Source: Delphinus delphis
Taxonomy: Eukaryota; Chordata; Mammalia; Artiodactyla; Delphinidae
DNA: 64,000 nt
Assembly (NCBI RefSeq): GCF_949987515.2
Contig: NC_082700.1
Coordinates: forward strand, 39,333,380 to 39,397,379
Direction: 5' to 3'
The notes beneath the pieces were generated by a model that worked only from the letters and a program-made list of their open reading frames with translations, ran no database searches and was not told where the DNA came from. Every line of letters begins with the position of its first letter. Position 1 is the stretch's first letter. Below are positions 49,651-61,346 of this stretch, one piece after another. A program made the translations under genes and the position numbers.

Positions 49651-52600
49651 GTCACCTATAAAGAGAGTGTAGAGAAAGAAGAAACAAACTTAGCAATGAA
49701 CACCTGAGGAATTTCAGCACTTAGATTTCTTGTGGTGAAGGCCCTGATGGAAGGTCTGTAGTGTTAGTTAGGAGGAAGTCAGGCATGTATTTCCACCACA
49801 TTAAGTGAAGAGAGTAATTAAGGCAGGAGTGGTAAAAAGCATTCAATTCTATTATGAGGAGTAAGATGAAGGCAGAAAATGGCTAAGTTCATCAATGAGC
49901 AATGGAATTGCTGATGTTTGTAATGATAATCCTGGCCATAAGTAAAACATTAAATTATGTCAAGTCAGCATTACTCAACAAAGCAAGAATATGTGAAGTG
50001 TCTTTTAGAAAGATTTACATTGAAGTTAGTACTAATATTATTATGTAATTTAGGTGTTGATGTTCTCTGGAAATTCTATGGTGAATAACAGCTAATTTTC
50101 AAGATTAAAAGGATTCTGTATGGCTAATTAGTCTTATGTTCTCTATGCATGTTCTCTATGTATATGATGAAATAGTGGAACATTCCTTTCAGCTCACTGT
50201 GGAAGAAAATATATTTGTACTTTTTACACTGAACAAAAATAAATTTTACCCCATAAGTGACATGAATGCAGAAAATAAAACCAACAAAAATTTGAAAATA
50301 TAGAATCTGAGGGATTTTAAAAATATTGGAAAGCTAAAAGTTATAGAAGAATATATAAAAATATTTGGTTATATATATACATATATATGCAAAATATCGC
50401 AAGATATATCATAAGCCAAGTCAAGAAAACTAATTTAAAAATTATTTCTAATGCTAACATTTATAATAAATGACTCTCTTATATATTAATTTTACAAACA
50501 CCAAAAATGAAAAGTCTACAGTAGGAGTGGAGTAAGAGAAAGAAAAACATTGAAAACAAATGTGTATATGGTAAAAATAACACTATGCTTTCTTATTTAA
50601 GTAAAAGTACATGTGTGTATGTCTATATGCACAGCATATATATCTGTGTAAAGAGATGCATACAATTATAGTCTCTCAATGGAGTTTATTTTAAGGAGGT
50701 GAGAATTTAGGTGATATTTATTTCCTTTCACGTACTAATATTTGTAAATTTAATATAATGCAAAGAAAAGCAACAAATACATTCTCATGAATAAATTAGT
50801 GGACTCAGCTTTCCTCGATATTTTTGGTTCTCTACAATTCTATCGTGTACATTTTTAATGATTTACTGAATAGATGTTTATGACTGTCTTCTCTGAGTAA
50901 AGAATTAGGAACGAAAACTATATTCATGCCCTCATAGGATTGGTATTTTACTCGATTAAATCTCAAAATAAGTGCATTCTTTTAATATTTTTTTTAAACT
51001 TTTTACCTTACAAGCACTGTAACACAGGCCAAGAATTTTATATATTAAGATTTTTTTGTAACTCTTGTTCCTTTTTCCTGTTCTTAAATGTCTCAGCTCT
51101 AGATAATTTTTACCCTGGACTGCTTATCTTGCCTAGTCTTAAAATTAATGAACAAGAGTTGGCTAAAGAGGTCAAAGTAGTAATAAAAAATAACTTTCAT
51201 AAAAATGTGAATAAAATATGGAAATCACAAGAATATATGTACTTAAACATGTAAATTTTCATTTTATTAAAAAAGTACCCTCATGTTTCTCATGATAATA
51301 CATAAAGGTGATGCAGTTCAGTAATGGTAAGATGTAATTCATTATGAGACAGGTAAATGCAATGTATTAGTGAGCCCAAGGCTAATCATATTAATTTGTG
51401 TGCCATTGTTTAGGAGAGAAAAAGGTCAAATTAATCCCATAAGCAAATTGGAAAATATTCCTAGTCCTCCAAAACTTTTGAATGAAGAAACAACATTGCA
51501 GTCTCTATATTACACTCAATGAAATAAGTAGAAAATAATGAAAATCTAGGGAAATGTAGGTTCATATTTATCCAGTATTGTTCTGAAATACTCCACAAGA
51601 AAATTTCTAGAACTGAGGAAGCGGAAAATATTCTCCCATCATTTTCCTGTACTCTCTCCATAAAGCTTGTTTGAAGGAGGAATTGCTCAGTTAATAGTTT
51701 CTATAGAAGCAGTTTAACCAGTTTCCTAGGGAGCATAGTTGCTTAGGAAACTCAAATATATTAGAGCACAGACGCTGTGATAAGACACCTGCTGGTGCCC
51801 TTTTTCATTTTTTACCAGCTTCTTCTCACTCTCCTGGCTGTGCTCTCATATGGCAGAAATGCAGAGTTGGAAAACCAGTGTGGTTCTTGGCACGGGGTGG
51901 GGTTCGTATAATTGCTTACAGGCTTACCATAAAAACCACCTTTGGTAGACAAGTTGTTTTTGAGGGCAGATTGGGCAACATTTTCCTACTCTGCAAGTAC
52001 ATTCCATTGGCCAATGGGATAATCTCTGAGGATTTACTATAATCATATTCTCTGAAAACCCTGGCACATTAAGAAATGGTAATTGAATTTCATGAGAGCT
52101 ATTTTCAAAATCTGCCCAGTTAAGAAAAAAAAACAAGGACATAGTTATACAAGACACATTCTAAACCTTAGGCTGGTTTCCTGAAAATAGCAGTGATGTT
52201 TTCCCTTGAAATGCTTAATGATATACAAAAATAGAGTACATGTTATAGAATCACTCTGGGATTTTTTAATCAATGAATAATTCTGGTGTTAATGAACTGT
52301 TTCTGTTTTTTATCGAAAATAAAAGTTGTATGAATGTTAAATTTTATGCCTGTTTTTCTACCTACTATCTAAACTGGTTTTGTAATGCTTTTGAAATTGG
52401 ACCACTCATTTTCAGTTGATATCCTTTAAAAATGTGAAATGATGATGGCAACATGGGGACAAGTGCTGCAAATGTGACTTGAGATCTCAGCACACCAGGC
52501 TGCCACATTTCACAGCTGTTTGGTAGACATGAGGAACTAAGCTACAGGACCCATGCCAGTGGGCTGGGAACCCCTAGATGACGCAGCGTTATAAAAAGAG

Positions 52601-52892
52601 CAAAAAAAAATAAAATTTGCAATTAACCAACAACAATCCCTGAGGTTTAAGGCTCAGCATTATTCCTTGCCATCTGCATTCTCTCTGTGAAACTCTTAGA
52701 GAGAGGTCATCACGACTTTTTCTCAAAAATGTTTCATAACAGATTATGGTAAAGCTACTCATATTTTAACAGTCCTAGATATTCAGAGGGAGAGAGAGAG
52801 AGAAGAGAGAAGAATTTCCTAAACTTAATTCAAGTTACCCCAGAGTTAAAGTGAGCTTTAAATCGTTTTATAAATGTTTAATTTCCCAATTA
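49651..52892. other. Low-repeat AT-rich region with regulatory-looking motifs
   Basis: No named repeat and no coding-like frame. An RFX-like inverted repeat (51721-51751), a double CCAAT palindrome (52004-52017) and a CRE-like/TATA pair (52579-52597) are the only structured items seen. A GA run lies at 52789-52812. Confidence 0.5.
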
Positions 52893-52902
52893 ACTTTGTG
52901 TG

Positions 52903-52940
<38 letters not shown>

Positions 52941-53141
52941 GCGGGCCTCTCACTGTCGTGGCCTTTCCCGTTGCAGAGCACAGGCTCCGGACACGCAGGC
53001 TCAGCAGCCATGGCTCACGGGCCCAGCCGCTCCGCGGCATGTGGGATATTCCCGGACCGGGGCACGAACCCGTGTCCCCTGCATCGTCAGGCGGACTCTC
53101 AACCACTGCACCACCAGGGAAGCCCCCACTTTGTGTGCTTT
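52893..53141 (-). mobile_element. CHR-type SINE, antisense, tail turned into (TG)n
   Basis: The body (52938-53127) is in antisense orientation between a 14-bp exact target-site duplication, ACTTTGTGTGCTTT, at 52893-52906 and 53128-53141. Where other copies have poly-T, this one has about 31 bp of TG repeat (52907-52937). Confidence 0.96.
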
Positions 53142-54061
53142 GATGGTGAATGGAACCCTGAGACTCTATTGTTCAGACACTACCTACCTGCTTAGGGTCA
53201 ATATCATACTTCTGTTTTTCATCTTCCTTTTGTGTCAAGGTTTCCTTGGCCATAAAAGAGATAAATGCCAAATATTTTTATCCACAAATAACAGTCAATG
53301 GCATGATCTTCTAAAAAGAATCCTCTAATTTGGGCACCCCTCCGTGATCCCTGGCTCTCCAAATTGGAATGAACTCCCAGCCTCACTGCAGCTCATGCTC
53401 CATCTTGGACTTCTAGGAACATATGCCTGTTAGTGACCTGTTAATTGCTGGGCTGGTCTTTCTGGAGTAAAGATAAATAGCACAAACTGTGCCTTCTCTA
53501 AGACAGCAGCTCAGAGATTCAAAATCTTCTCTTGCTTCTTCCACTTTTTTTTTTAGTTGCAGTCAATATTTACTAGGCACTAACTTTGTGCTTAATTGTT
53601 CCAGGTACTGTATATCTATATCTATATCTATAGATATAGAATTAGATAGACAGATAGATAAAAATATGACTCACCATCTTTGTGGAACTCACTTTCTCCC
53701 ATCACTAATTGCAGGATCACACCCTCCTGAGGAAAACTGGCTATGTCCAGGGCAATCTGTTGATGCTGACCTGATTGTACACCCTGGACCTTCTTGGTTT
53801 TTATGGCTGTTTGACAACATCCTTGGGGCCTTTCTTTAAGCAGAAGCAAATAGCTTCTTTAGGGAAACATTCTACTCCTGCTGATTATCTTGGTGTCTTC
53901 TGTTAAAAGGCAAGAAGAACATAGTGGAGGGTTACTATGAATGGGGAAAAAGAGCAAGAGGAAGAAATACCCCAAAGCTTATTAAATCATTTTATATATA
54001 ACAAATATCTACATGTCTAAACTAACGAAATGACTCTAGGTCTATGGATATTTCCAACAAG
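53142..54061. other. Spacer with an L2-like trace and a microsatellite
   Basis: 53561-53609 resembles the antisense L2 3' end ('caatatttactaggcactaac'), too short for a firm call. A TATC/TAGA microsatellite lies at 53610-53660. The rest is not recognised; the ORF at 53489-53839 runs through this microsatellite. Confidence 0.45.
53610..53660. repeat. (TATC)n/(TAGA)n microsatellite
   Basis: TATATC units switch to TAGATA units, giving a weak inverted symmetry around 53630. Confidence 0.9.
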
Positions 54062-54295
54062 GCAATGTAATCTTTTTTTTTTTTTTTTTTTTTTTGCGGT
54101 ACGCGGGCCTCTCACTGTTGTGGCCTCTCCCGTTGCGGAGCACAGGCTCCGGACGCACAGGCTCAGCAGCCATGGCTCACGGGCCCAGCCACTCCGCGGC
54201 ATGTGGGATCTTCCCGGACCGGGGCACGAACCCGTGTCCCCTGCATCAGCAGGCAGACTCTCAACCACTGCACCACCAGGGAAGCGCAATGTAAT
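54062..54295 (-). mobile_element. CHR-type SINE, antisense, with target-site duplication
   Basis: A poly-T run (about 54073-54095) leads the antisense body. The exact 10-bp duplication GCAATGTAAT lies at 54062-54071 and 54286-54295. CpG content is high, so the copy looks comparatively young. Confidence 0.97.
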
Positions 54296-54394
54296 AATTT
54301 TTATTTATCCTCAAGTTTTCCATTTTCTTTGCAGAATTTCATATTATTTAAAAAAAATACAATTTTACTTGGTTCAATAAAGATGTATTTTCCA

Positions 54395-54985
54395 CAGAGC
54401 AGTCAAAAGGAGCCATTTCAAACTTTTTTTCAGATCCTATGCCCCTGCTCAAAACACCTCAGTGTCCTTCCATCACACCAAGGAAAAGCCTCAAAAGTCA
54501 TGCAGTGGCCTACAAGCCCCTCCATGATCTGCCCCCTGATTACCTCCCTCCTCTTTGTATCCAGCACTGGCCTTTGCACTCTTCATCTGTGTGCCCTGCA
54601 TGCTCCTGTCTTAGGTCCTTTTCCTCGTTATTCCCTCTGTCTTGAAAACTTGTCCCCAGATTGTTGATGGCCCATTCCCTTAATTCCTTTAGGACACTAA
54701 AAGTGCCTTCTTCTCAGGATGTTCTTTTCTAGCCCCATATCTAAATGTCAGTACTTATCCCTTTTTATTCCTTTACTCTCCTAATCATTTTATTCTTAGC
54801 CTGCTTTACAACACTATGTATTATATATCTATTATTTCATTCTGTTTACCAAATAGAGTGTAAGTTCCATGAAACAGAGATTATCTTGTTAACTGTTGCA
54901 TTCTAAGCCTCTAGAAAACTACTTGGAAAACAGCTGAGCTTAAAAAAAAAATTAGTGATCTGAATGAAAGAATAAAAGAATGATT
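54395..54985 (+). repeat. L2 LINE 3' end
   Basis: This matches the L2 3' region in order: 'cctatgcccctgctcaaaacac', 'gtggcctacaagcccctcc', 'atgatctgccccctg', 'agagtgtaagttccatgaa' and 'tgaatgaaagaataaa'. It is an old fragment without ORF capacity; short frames here are not genes. Confidence 0.9.
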
Positions 54986-55429
54986 GGAAAGGTCTTTATA
55001 AGCAACAAGTAGAATATTGTTCATGGTTCTCTTGAGTTGCCTCAGAAAACCTCCTCAGAGCGCCACTTTTCCAGGTTCTTCTGGCTGTCTCTTCATGAGA
55101 AAAAAACAAAGAACATGCGTTGAAATACTTCTTTCAGTGATGGGTATGCAGCTTTCAGATGACCACTCATTATATTATAGAGGACAGTTTATCAACACTT
55201 CTTCTTGAGAACTTCAAAAGAAAACACATACGATTCTATGTCTTATTAATTAATATTGATATTTTATTGTGAAAAACATGAAATTATGTTAGTCTACGTG
55301 TTAGTAGTTTGTGCTATGGGATACATTCTGCTTTTGTATTTTGTTACATTTTATAATCAGGTGTTACAGTGAATACAATTTTGCGACGATGATTCAAATA
55401 CCAAAAGGAACAGAAAAAAATGGTCTCCT
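54986..55429. other. Spacer, nothing recognised
   Basis: AT-rich sequence with no named repeat; the short open frame 55017-55208 has no recognisable features. Confidence 0.4.
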
Positions 55430-58400
55430 GTGTTAGCTTGGGTGTCCTCAAAATAGGGTTGAGACAATGACTTGTGTGCAGATAGTTTGAGAAGCAATGC
55501 CAGAGAGTAAGTGGGAAGAACAGAAAGAGTGAGGCAGAGAGGGAAGAAAACCAGTGTAAAGGCACATTATCAATTCCACTGCTGTATGTAACAGATGCTT
55601 CTAGGAAGCACAGGAAATGCCTTCCAGGATTGACTACTTAAAGCAGTTTTCCAACATTGCTCATGTCCATTGATCAAAAGTTGATTCCTTCAGAGTGTTT
55701 ACACCTGTACTGCTGACCTGCCCACACTGTGAGCACTTCCTACTTCTACCCTAGAGAAACCCTGGGAAAGGCCAAGAGGATGTGAGGCTGGAGCATTAGC
55801 AATAAAGAGGTGAAAAGTCCACCCTGCCCTCCATCCACAAGTGCCCTGCATGAAATTCACTCTGTTACTGAGTCTTCAAAGTCTCTACTGATGACTTACT
55901 ATGCCAGGGTTAGTGGGATAAGCTACAGTCCTCTTTTCTGAAACAGCTTAAGGCTGTTAGTGATATTTATCATGTCCCTTCTCCACCACCAATTCTAGAT
56001 ATGCCTCCCCTTCAAGCAGCATTTCATCTGTTCTTGGTTGCTTGTCTGATGGAATCACCCAAAACTTCATCTCCGAGAAGTCTAAGCCTGGAGATCCTCG
56101 GCCCTAACTGTGATTGCTGCAAAAGTTCTTTCACCATAGTACTAGGTATATAAGCACCAGGAGAGGCCCAAGTAGATCTCCTGTTGTCCACACATACTCC
56201 CTGCCCCCAGAGAACCTAGTTCTACTATGTTCCTGAGTAAAAATGTCCTCACCCTTCTACTCCCAAGAACCAGAACATCTAATCCAGCAGAAGCTAGGGC
56301 ATTGGTCAAGGAAACATAAATTCCACATAGGTGACAGGCAGTGATGGTGAGAGAAACCAAACCTACTTGATCTCTGCACTACATGTTCTAGTTATTGGGT
56401 ACTAAGTTCCATATTTCAAGAAGTCAGTTCAAGGCATACACTGCATCCAGACAGACAACATCTCAACCCTGAGAAGTGTTTTGTCAAAAACAGTTCCTTG
56501 GTTGAATCTTTAGTAAAATATTCTGTTATTCTGTTATGGCAGGTGGTTCTGGATAATACTGCATAGGGTAGAATCAGAGGGTCTCATAGTCATGTGCCCA
56601 TCATAACACTACCTTCTCTGTTAAATCGACGTTTTAGACTGAGGTGACGCCACATGTTATAGATGTTGATGTTGGCAAAACCTATGGGCAGGGAAGGCAA
56701 GTCAGTACTAACATAAGATTCAATTCTCTTTGGGATGAAATACTACCTTCCAAGTTGGAAGGGCCTGATGTAATTAGCTTGCCATGAAGTGACTGAACAA
56801 GTCTCCTTGAAGGACAGGACCACTTCATGGTCTCAGCATCGGTCTCTGCAATGAAAATTTCAGATGTTCAAGCATCAGTAGAAGGTAGACCTGCTTTTTG
56901 AGAAGAAGCTCAAACCACTGGGCCCATGCATAGTCTCCATCCCTGCTACAAGGAGTTTACTCATGACTTCTTCCACAAACATAAGTGGTAAAGAGCAGAA
57001 GTTGGCTAATGTCTGCTGGTTGGGTCATCCTGTCCACTGATTTTTGAATGTGTCCTTTGTGTCATATCAACATTACTGGGCATTAATTTGAGATTCAAGA
57101 ATCTTGACTCCTGTAAGTCTATCTGTGCACTATTTTCCAGACCTCTTTGACTCTGAACTTCTAATCTCACTCATCTCACGCCCCTCATCAACTGTCCAGA
57201 CAACATGTGTAACCTGATCTCACTTCAGATCTTTCTTCAGGACAAGTGACTGACCAAGTATACTCCCAGTTCTGCTCACAGTGAAGAGTCTCCTTGTCAT
57301 TGTCCTTTAGTGCCACTTCTTTTTGTCTTGAATTGTGTCTCCCAAAGATCTGTTGAAATTCTATTAATGTGACCTTACTTGGAAACTTGGCAGATGTAAT
57401 CAAGTTAAGATGAGATCATAATGAATTAGGGTGACCTTGATTCAATAAAGGACATCTTTACAGGAGAAGGGAGAGGGAGATTTGGACACAGAGACACACA
57501 CAGAGAAAATGTTGTGAGGCAATCAAGGCAGAGATTGGGGTGGTGCAGCTGCAAGACAAGGAACAACAGATTTATGGTAACCACTAAAAGCTAGGAAGAG
57601 GCAGGAAAAGATCCTTCCCTGGAGCCTTGGAGTCAGCCTTCTAGTTTCCAGAACGATGAGAGAATACATTTCTGTTGTATTAAGCTGCCCAGCCTGTGGT
57701 GCATTTTTATGACAGTCCAAGGAGTCAGGTAAACTCCTCATTGTCTGTCCTGTGGTGGCTTTACATTTTCATCTTGCATCAAGATCTGAAGCCAGCCCAT
57801 CTGTGAACTGTGCTTTTGTAAGCCATGTGACCAGAGTTGGGAGCTGAGGAAGACACACTAGTAAACAGAGGCCAGGCTACCTGCCTGTGCAACTTTCTTG
57901 TGTCCTTCAGCTCTGTTCAGACCAGTTCCAGGATGTACTATTTCCAGTACACAATTGATTACTTCTGCAACCACCTGACCTTATGATTTGGTAACCTGAC
58001 AATATGGGGATGATGTTGGCCTGCTCTGATAAAGTGTCCTTTGCTGTTTTTTGGTCAGGCATTCATCCATATAATAGGAGCTATTTTTCACAAAAAGAGT
58101 AGTTCTTTGCTGCTGAAGACAGGGCTTTGCTGTAGAACATGAGCATCTGTGCCAGGATACTCTAATTAGGGCTTTCTAGAGACCACATACAGCTTCTCCA
58201 TCTCACACAGGGGCCTTTAGTATCATCGTGTTCACTGAGTCAGATCCTCAAGCTACAGGGTCTCTTGCACAACAGCTTGGACCTATTTGCAAAGACTTCT
58301 CTTTGTCCCTTGAGCTATATTTTACTAATCAGGACAGGTTTTATGCTTTAAAGTCAGGAATTCACTCATTTTCTTGAGCTACATGTCCCTATGTGGTAAG

Positions 58401-58700
58401 TAGACCTATGAAAAGTTTCATTCCTTGGGCTGACTGAGTTTTCAGGGTCAAATTTCTTTCTCTTATTTTGGAAAATCTGCAAGCATACTGTGATGTGAGT
58501 TTAATCAAGCCAAGGCCATCACTGCAGATTTCTCTATTTCTCTCTCACCATTAGTCTGATAACAGGTGTCCCAAAATACTGCTGAGAGAGGAAGGACATT
58601 GAGATGATTAGGGTCTCATTTAGCCTTCGATTCTAACTCTGTGTTCCAGTGCTGACTTTTCTTGAGTTTGATGGTGTGTAGGGGTTATAAATGCTATTTA
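55430..58700 (-). mobile_element. ERVL-type endogenous retrovirus, internal remnant
   Basis: A long GC-intermediate region unlike its AT-rich neighbours. On the minus strand, 56570-56800 matches the pol (integrase) part of ERVL elements, and the flanking sequence to about 57300 continues that pattern. The region from 57731 to about 58700 is compatible with more internal sequence but is less certain. All frames are full of stops. No paired LTRs were identified. A MaLR LTR sits inside it in the opposite orientation. Confidence 0.6.
57318..57730 (+). mobile_element. MaLR-type LTR nested in the ERVL remnant
   Basis: Sense-oriented LTR with 'ttgaattgtgtctcccaaag' at its left, 'tgtaatcaagttaagatga', 'gagatttggacacagagaca', and 'catttctgttgtattaagct' at its right end. 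Confidence 0.75.
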
Positions 58701-59712
58701 TAAAGTGGTAGCTTGATTCACTCTGCAGATATTCCTTTTGAATAAATCTCCATCTAGGGCAAGATTTGAGTGTTTTTGCATCTCTGGACATAAAAACTAT
58801 CAAACTCTATTAGAAAGTTAACCTTTATCTATAGCAATGCCATTCCATTTTCTCTTTTTAGATAAGTAGATGTCTAAAGTACCCTAAAGAGATATTTATA
58901 GCTTTCTCCAACAATTAGGTCTGTATCAGGTATGTATACAACAATAGTCTCTGAATTTGACTTTTAATGTCCCAAGGGATTAGTTTAATTACTGTAACCC
59001 CAAGTACATTTTCAGAAAAGGCCTCCTTACTTATTATTCAGTAAAAGCATACAAAAAAATGTCCATTTCATTGTTAGGCCTTGTAACCTTATATTACCCT
59101 CCCCCAGCAGAACCCAATCTTCATGCCATACACATTTGACTGTTCAGTGTGGAATTATGCCAGTATATGCTTACATGGACTAAACTTTTCACTATCACTT
59201 CAGAGTTTTACAGGGAACATGCCCAAGAAATGAACCCATTTAATATACTGTAAATGTGAAGCTAATTAGAAAAAAAATCTTTCCTCAAGTTTTGCTTCTG
59301 AGAAATAATATCCAAAACATGCAAAATTTGGCTCAAATCCATTCCTGTATACAACAGAAGAAATGCAAAACAAATGTGTCTGTTTGTTAATAAGAATCTT
59401 TTGTTTGCTTCTAGAGTATGTGAGCAGCAGTTACACAAGGTGTGATGTTTCTGAAGTTTAAAAATAATGTTGAAATAGCTTCATGATCTAAGGTTTTTTT
59501 TTTTAAAAAGTTTGATTCCTAAAATTTAGTAATAAATTATAATTAGTTATATAATTTCTTTCTGAATATTTTCCTGATTAATTTTCTATGTAATTGCCTG
59601 GATATATTTTGAAGTTTTGGCTTTAGGTCACTTTCTTGATGCTCATTTTCATCTCTTTTTGTCTTTATTGTGATGAAGGGAACAGAATGAGGTACTCCTT
59701 TTCCTCCATTCT
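58701..59712. other. Spacer, nothing recognised
   Basis: AT-rich sequence with no named repeat or coding-like frame. Confidence 0.45.
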
Positions 59713-59823
59713 CATCTCTCTCTCTCTCTTTCTCTGGCTCCTTCTTCCTCTCTCTCTCCCCCTCTTTCTCCCTTTCTTTCACCCTCTCTCTTCCCTTTCC
59801 TCTCTCTTTCTCTCTCTTTCAGT
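59713..59823. repeat. Polypyrimidine (CT)-rich tract
   Basis: About 110 bp of TCTC and TTTC units. The frames through it (59543-59782 -, 59636-59878 +) reflect this composition. Confidence 0.92.
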
Positions 59824-59912
59824 CTCTTCAAACACTCATTGGTTATCCTATTTGTGCTGTCCAAAGAACATTCAATGACTTGCTGACAGAAAAGAATGCC
59901 TTTTCCTTACTG

Positions 59913-59914
<2 letters not shown>

Positions 59915-59963
<49 letters not shown>
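59915..59963. repeat. (TA)n microsatellite
   Basis: An uninterrupted TA run of about 48 bp. Confidence 0.97.
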
Positions 59964-59964
<1 letters not shown>

Positions 59965-60009
59965 CCAGAATCCTCTATCCTCACTAATTAAAAAGTAGAA
60001 CACTAGTTT

Positions 60010-60365
60010 GTCTTTATCTTGAAGTTGATGATTATCTTGGGTGGGCCTGATGTAGCCAGTTAAGCCTTATTTAAAAAACGGTGAAACATCAGAGAGACTC
60101 TCTCCTGCTGACCTTGAATATACAGCTTCCATGAGTTTTATAGCTGCAAGGAGGTAAATTCTTCTGAAACCCCGCAAGCTTGGGAAAGGAACTTAAACCT
60201 CAGATGAGACTCTGATCCAGGCTGACACTTAATGCAGCCTTATGAGAACCAGAGTAGAGACCCCTGCTGAACCTCGACCTACAGACTGTAAGAAACGAAA
60301 AGCTGTTGTTTTAAGTCACTAAGTTTGTGGCATTTGTTACACAACAATAGAAAATGAACATACTG
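60010..60365 (+). mobile_element. MaLR-type LTR remnant
   Basis: The pattern 'tgatgattatcttgggtggg', 'ctctcctgctgaccttga', and the end 'gctgttgttttaagtcacta' with 'ttgttacacaacaatagaaaa' is that of MaLR LTRs in sense orientation. Confidence 0.65.
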
Positions 60366-61289
60366 AACCAGGGTTAGAACGAGACAGCTCACAGGTGCTA
60401 TGATTGTATTTGTTCATCATTCTAACTAAACTGATTTCCATTAAAAAGAGCTATTATTAAAATATTAACAATAACAATTGTAATATATGGAATGCCTTAA
60501 CTCTTTATATGTATTAGCTAATATAATTATTATTAAAAACTCTATGAGATAAGCATTAGAGTTCTGAATTCATAGGCAGTAAAGGGAGTATCAGGGAACC
60601 AAGCTCTCTTATCAGAAGTGGCAGAAGTCGTGTGTAAAGTGCTGACTGGGAGGGATGTGGAAAAGCCCTCTGGCAGACAAGTCCTCTCATGTGGTTTCCT
60701 AACCCACACCCTTTCCACTTCAGTACACTGCACTGTATTATTTATAGGAAATTACATACAAGGTATCCTGTACCAGCTTGCTAAGATCAATAAGGTATGA
60801 GCTTATAATGAAGAGCTGTAAAATCTAGTGGGGAAAACAGATATGAATTACCCAGTATCACCCAAGATCTAATGAAGTACTTGCACACTGGGGTTATATT
60901 CTGGCGGGATTAGAAAATGCTTAGAGAAGTCATGGCAACTGAGCTAAGCCTTAAATACTCTAAATAATCTCTCTGGTAGAAAAATTGGGGCAGCAATTAT
61001 TTGGGTGAAGAAATAAACTGCTGCATTTGGAATTGTGACTGTATGGAACATGTTCACAGAATGTTGAGTAGACAGGAGCACAGGGGATTCAAAGGTATAA
61101 ATAGTTTTTAATCCTAAATGTATGCTTCCTACATTGTTTACATGTTTTCTCTGTTCATCTCTGTCTGTTTCCTTCTCTCAATCTCCACACTCCCAGTCTA
61201 AATGGTTTTTGCCTAGTAAACTGCAAATGCTTGGATCACGGTTTTAGCACCACATTTTGAAAAATACCTCAGTCAAAACTTCATTTTAA

Positions 61290-61346
61290 GACCAGTAACA
61301 CACTCACACATACTCACACACACACATGCACACAGGCACACACACC
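61290..61346. repeat. CA-rich simple repeat
   Basis: Interrupted ACACAC units. Confidence 0.85.

Noticed and set aside
54030..54380. 116-aa frame and similar frames at 52851-53195 and 54017-54289.
   Set aside because: They run through antisense CHR SINE bodies; the same peptides recur in each SINE copy.
54439..54645. 68-aa frame in Pro/Leu-rich composition.
   Set aside because: It lies in a recognisable L2 3' end.
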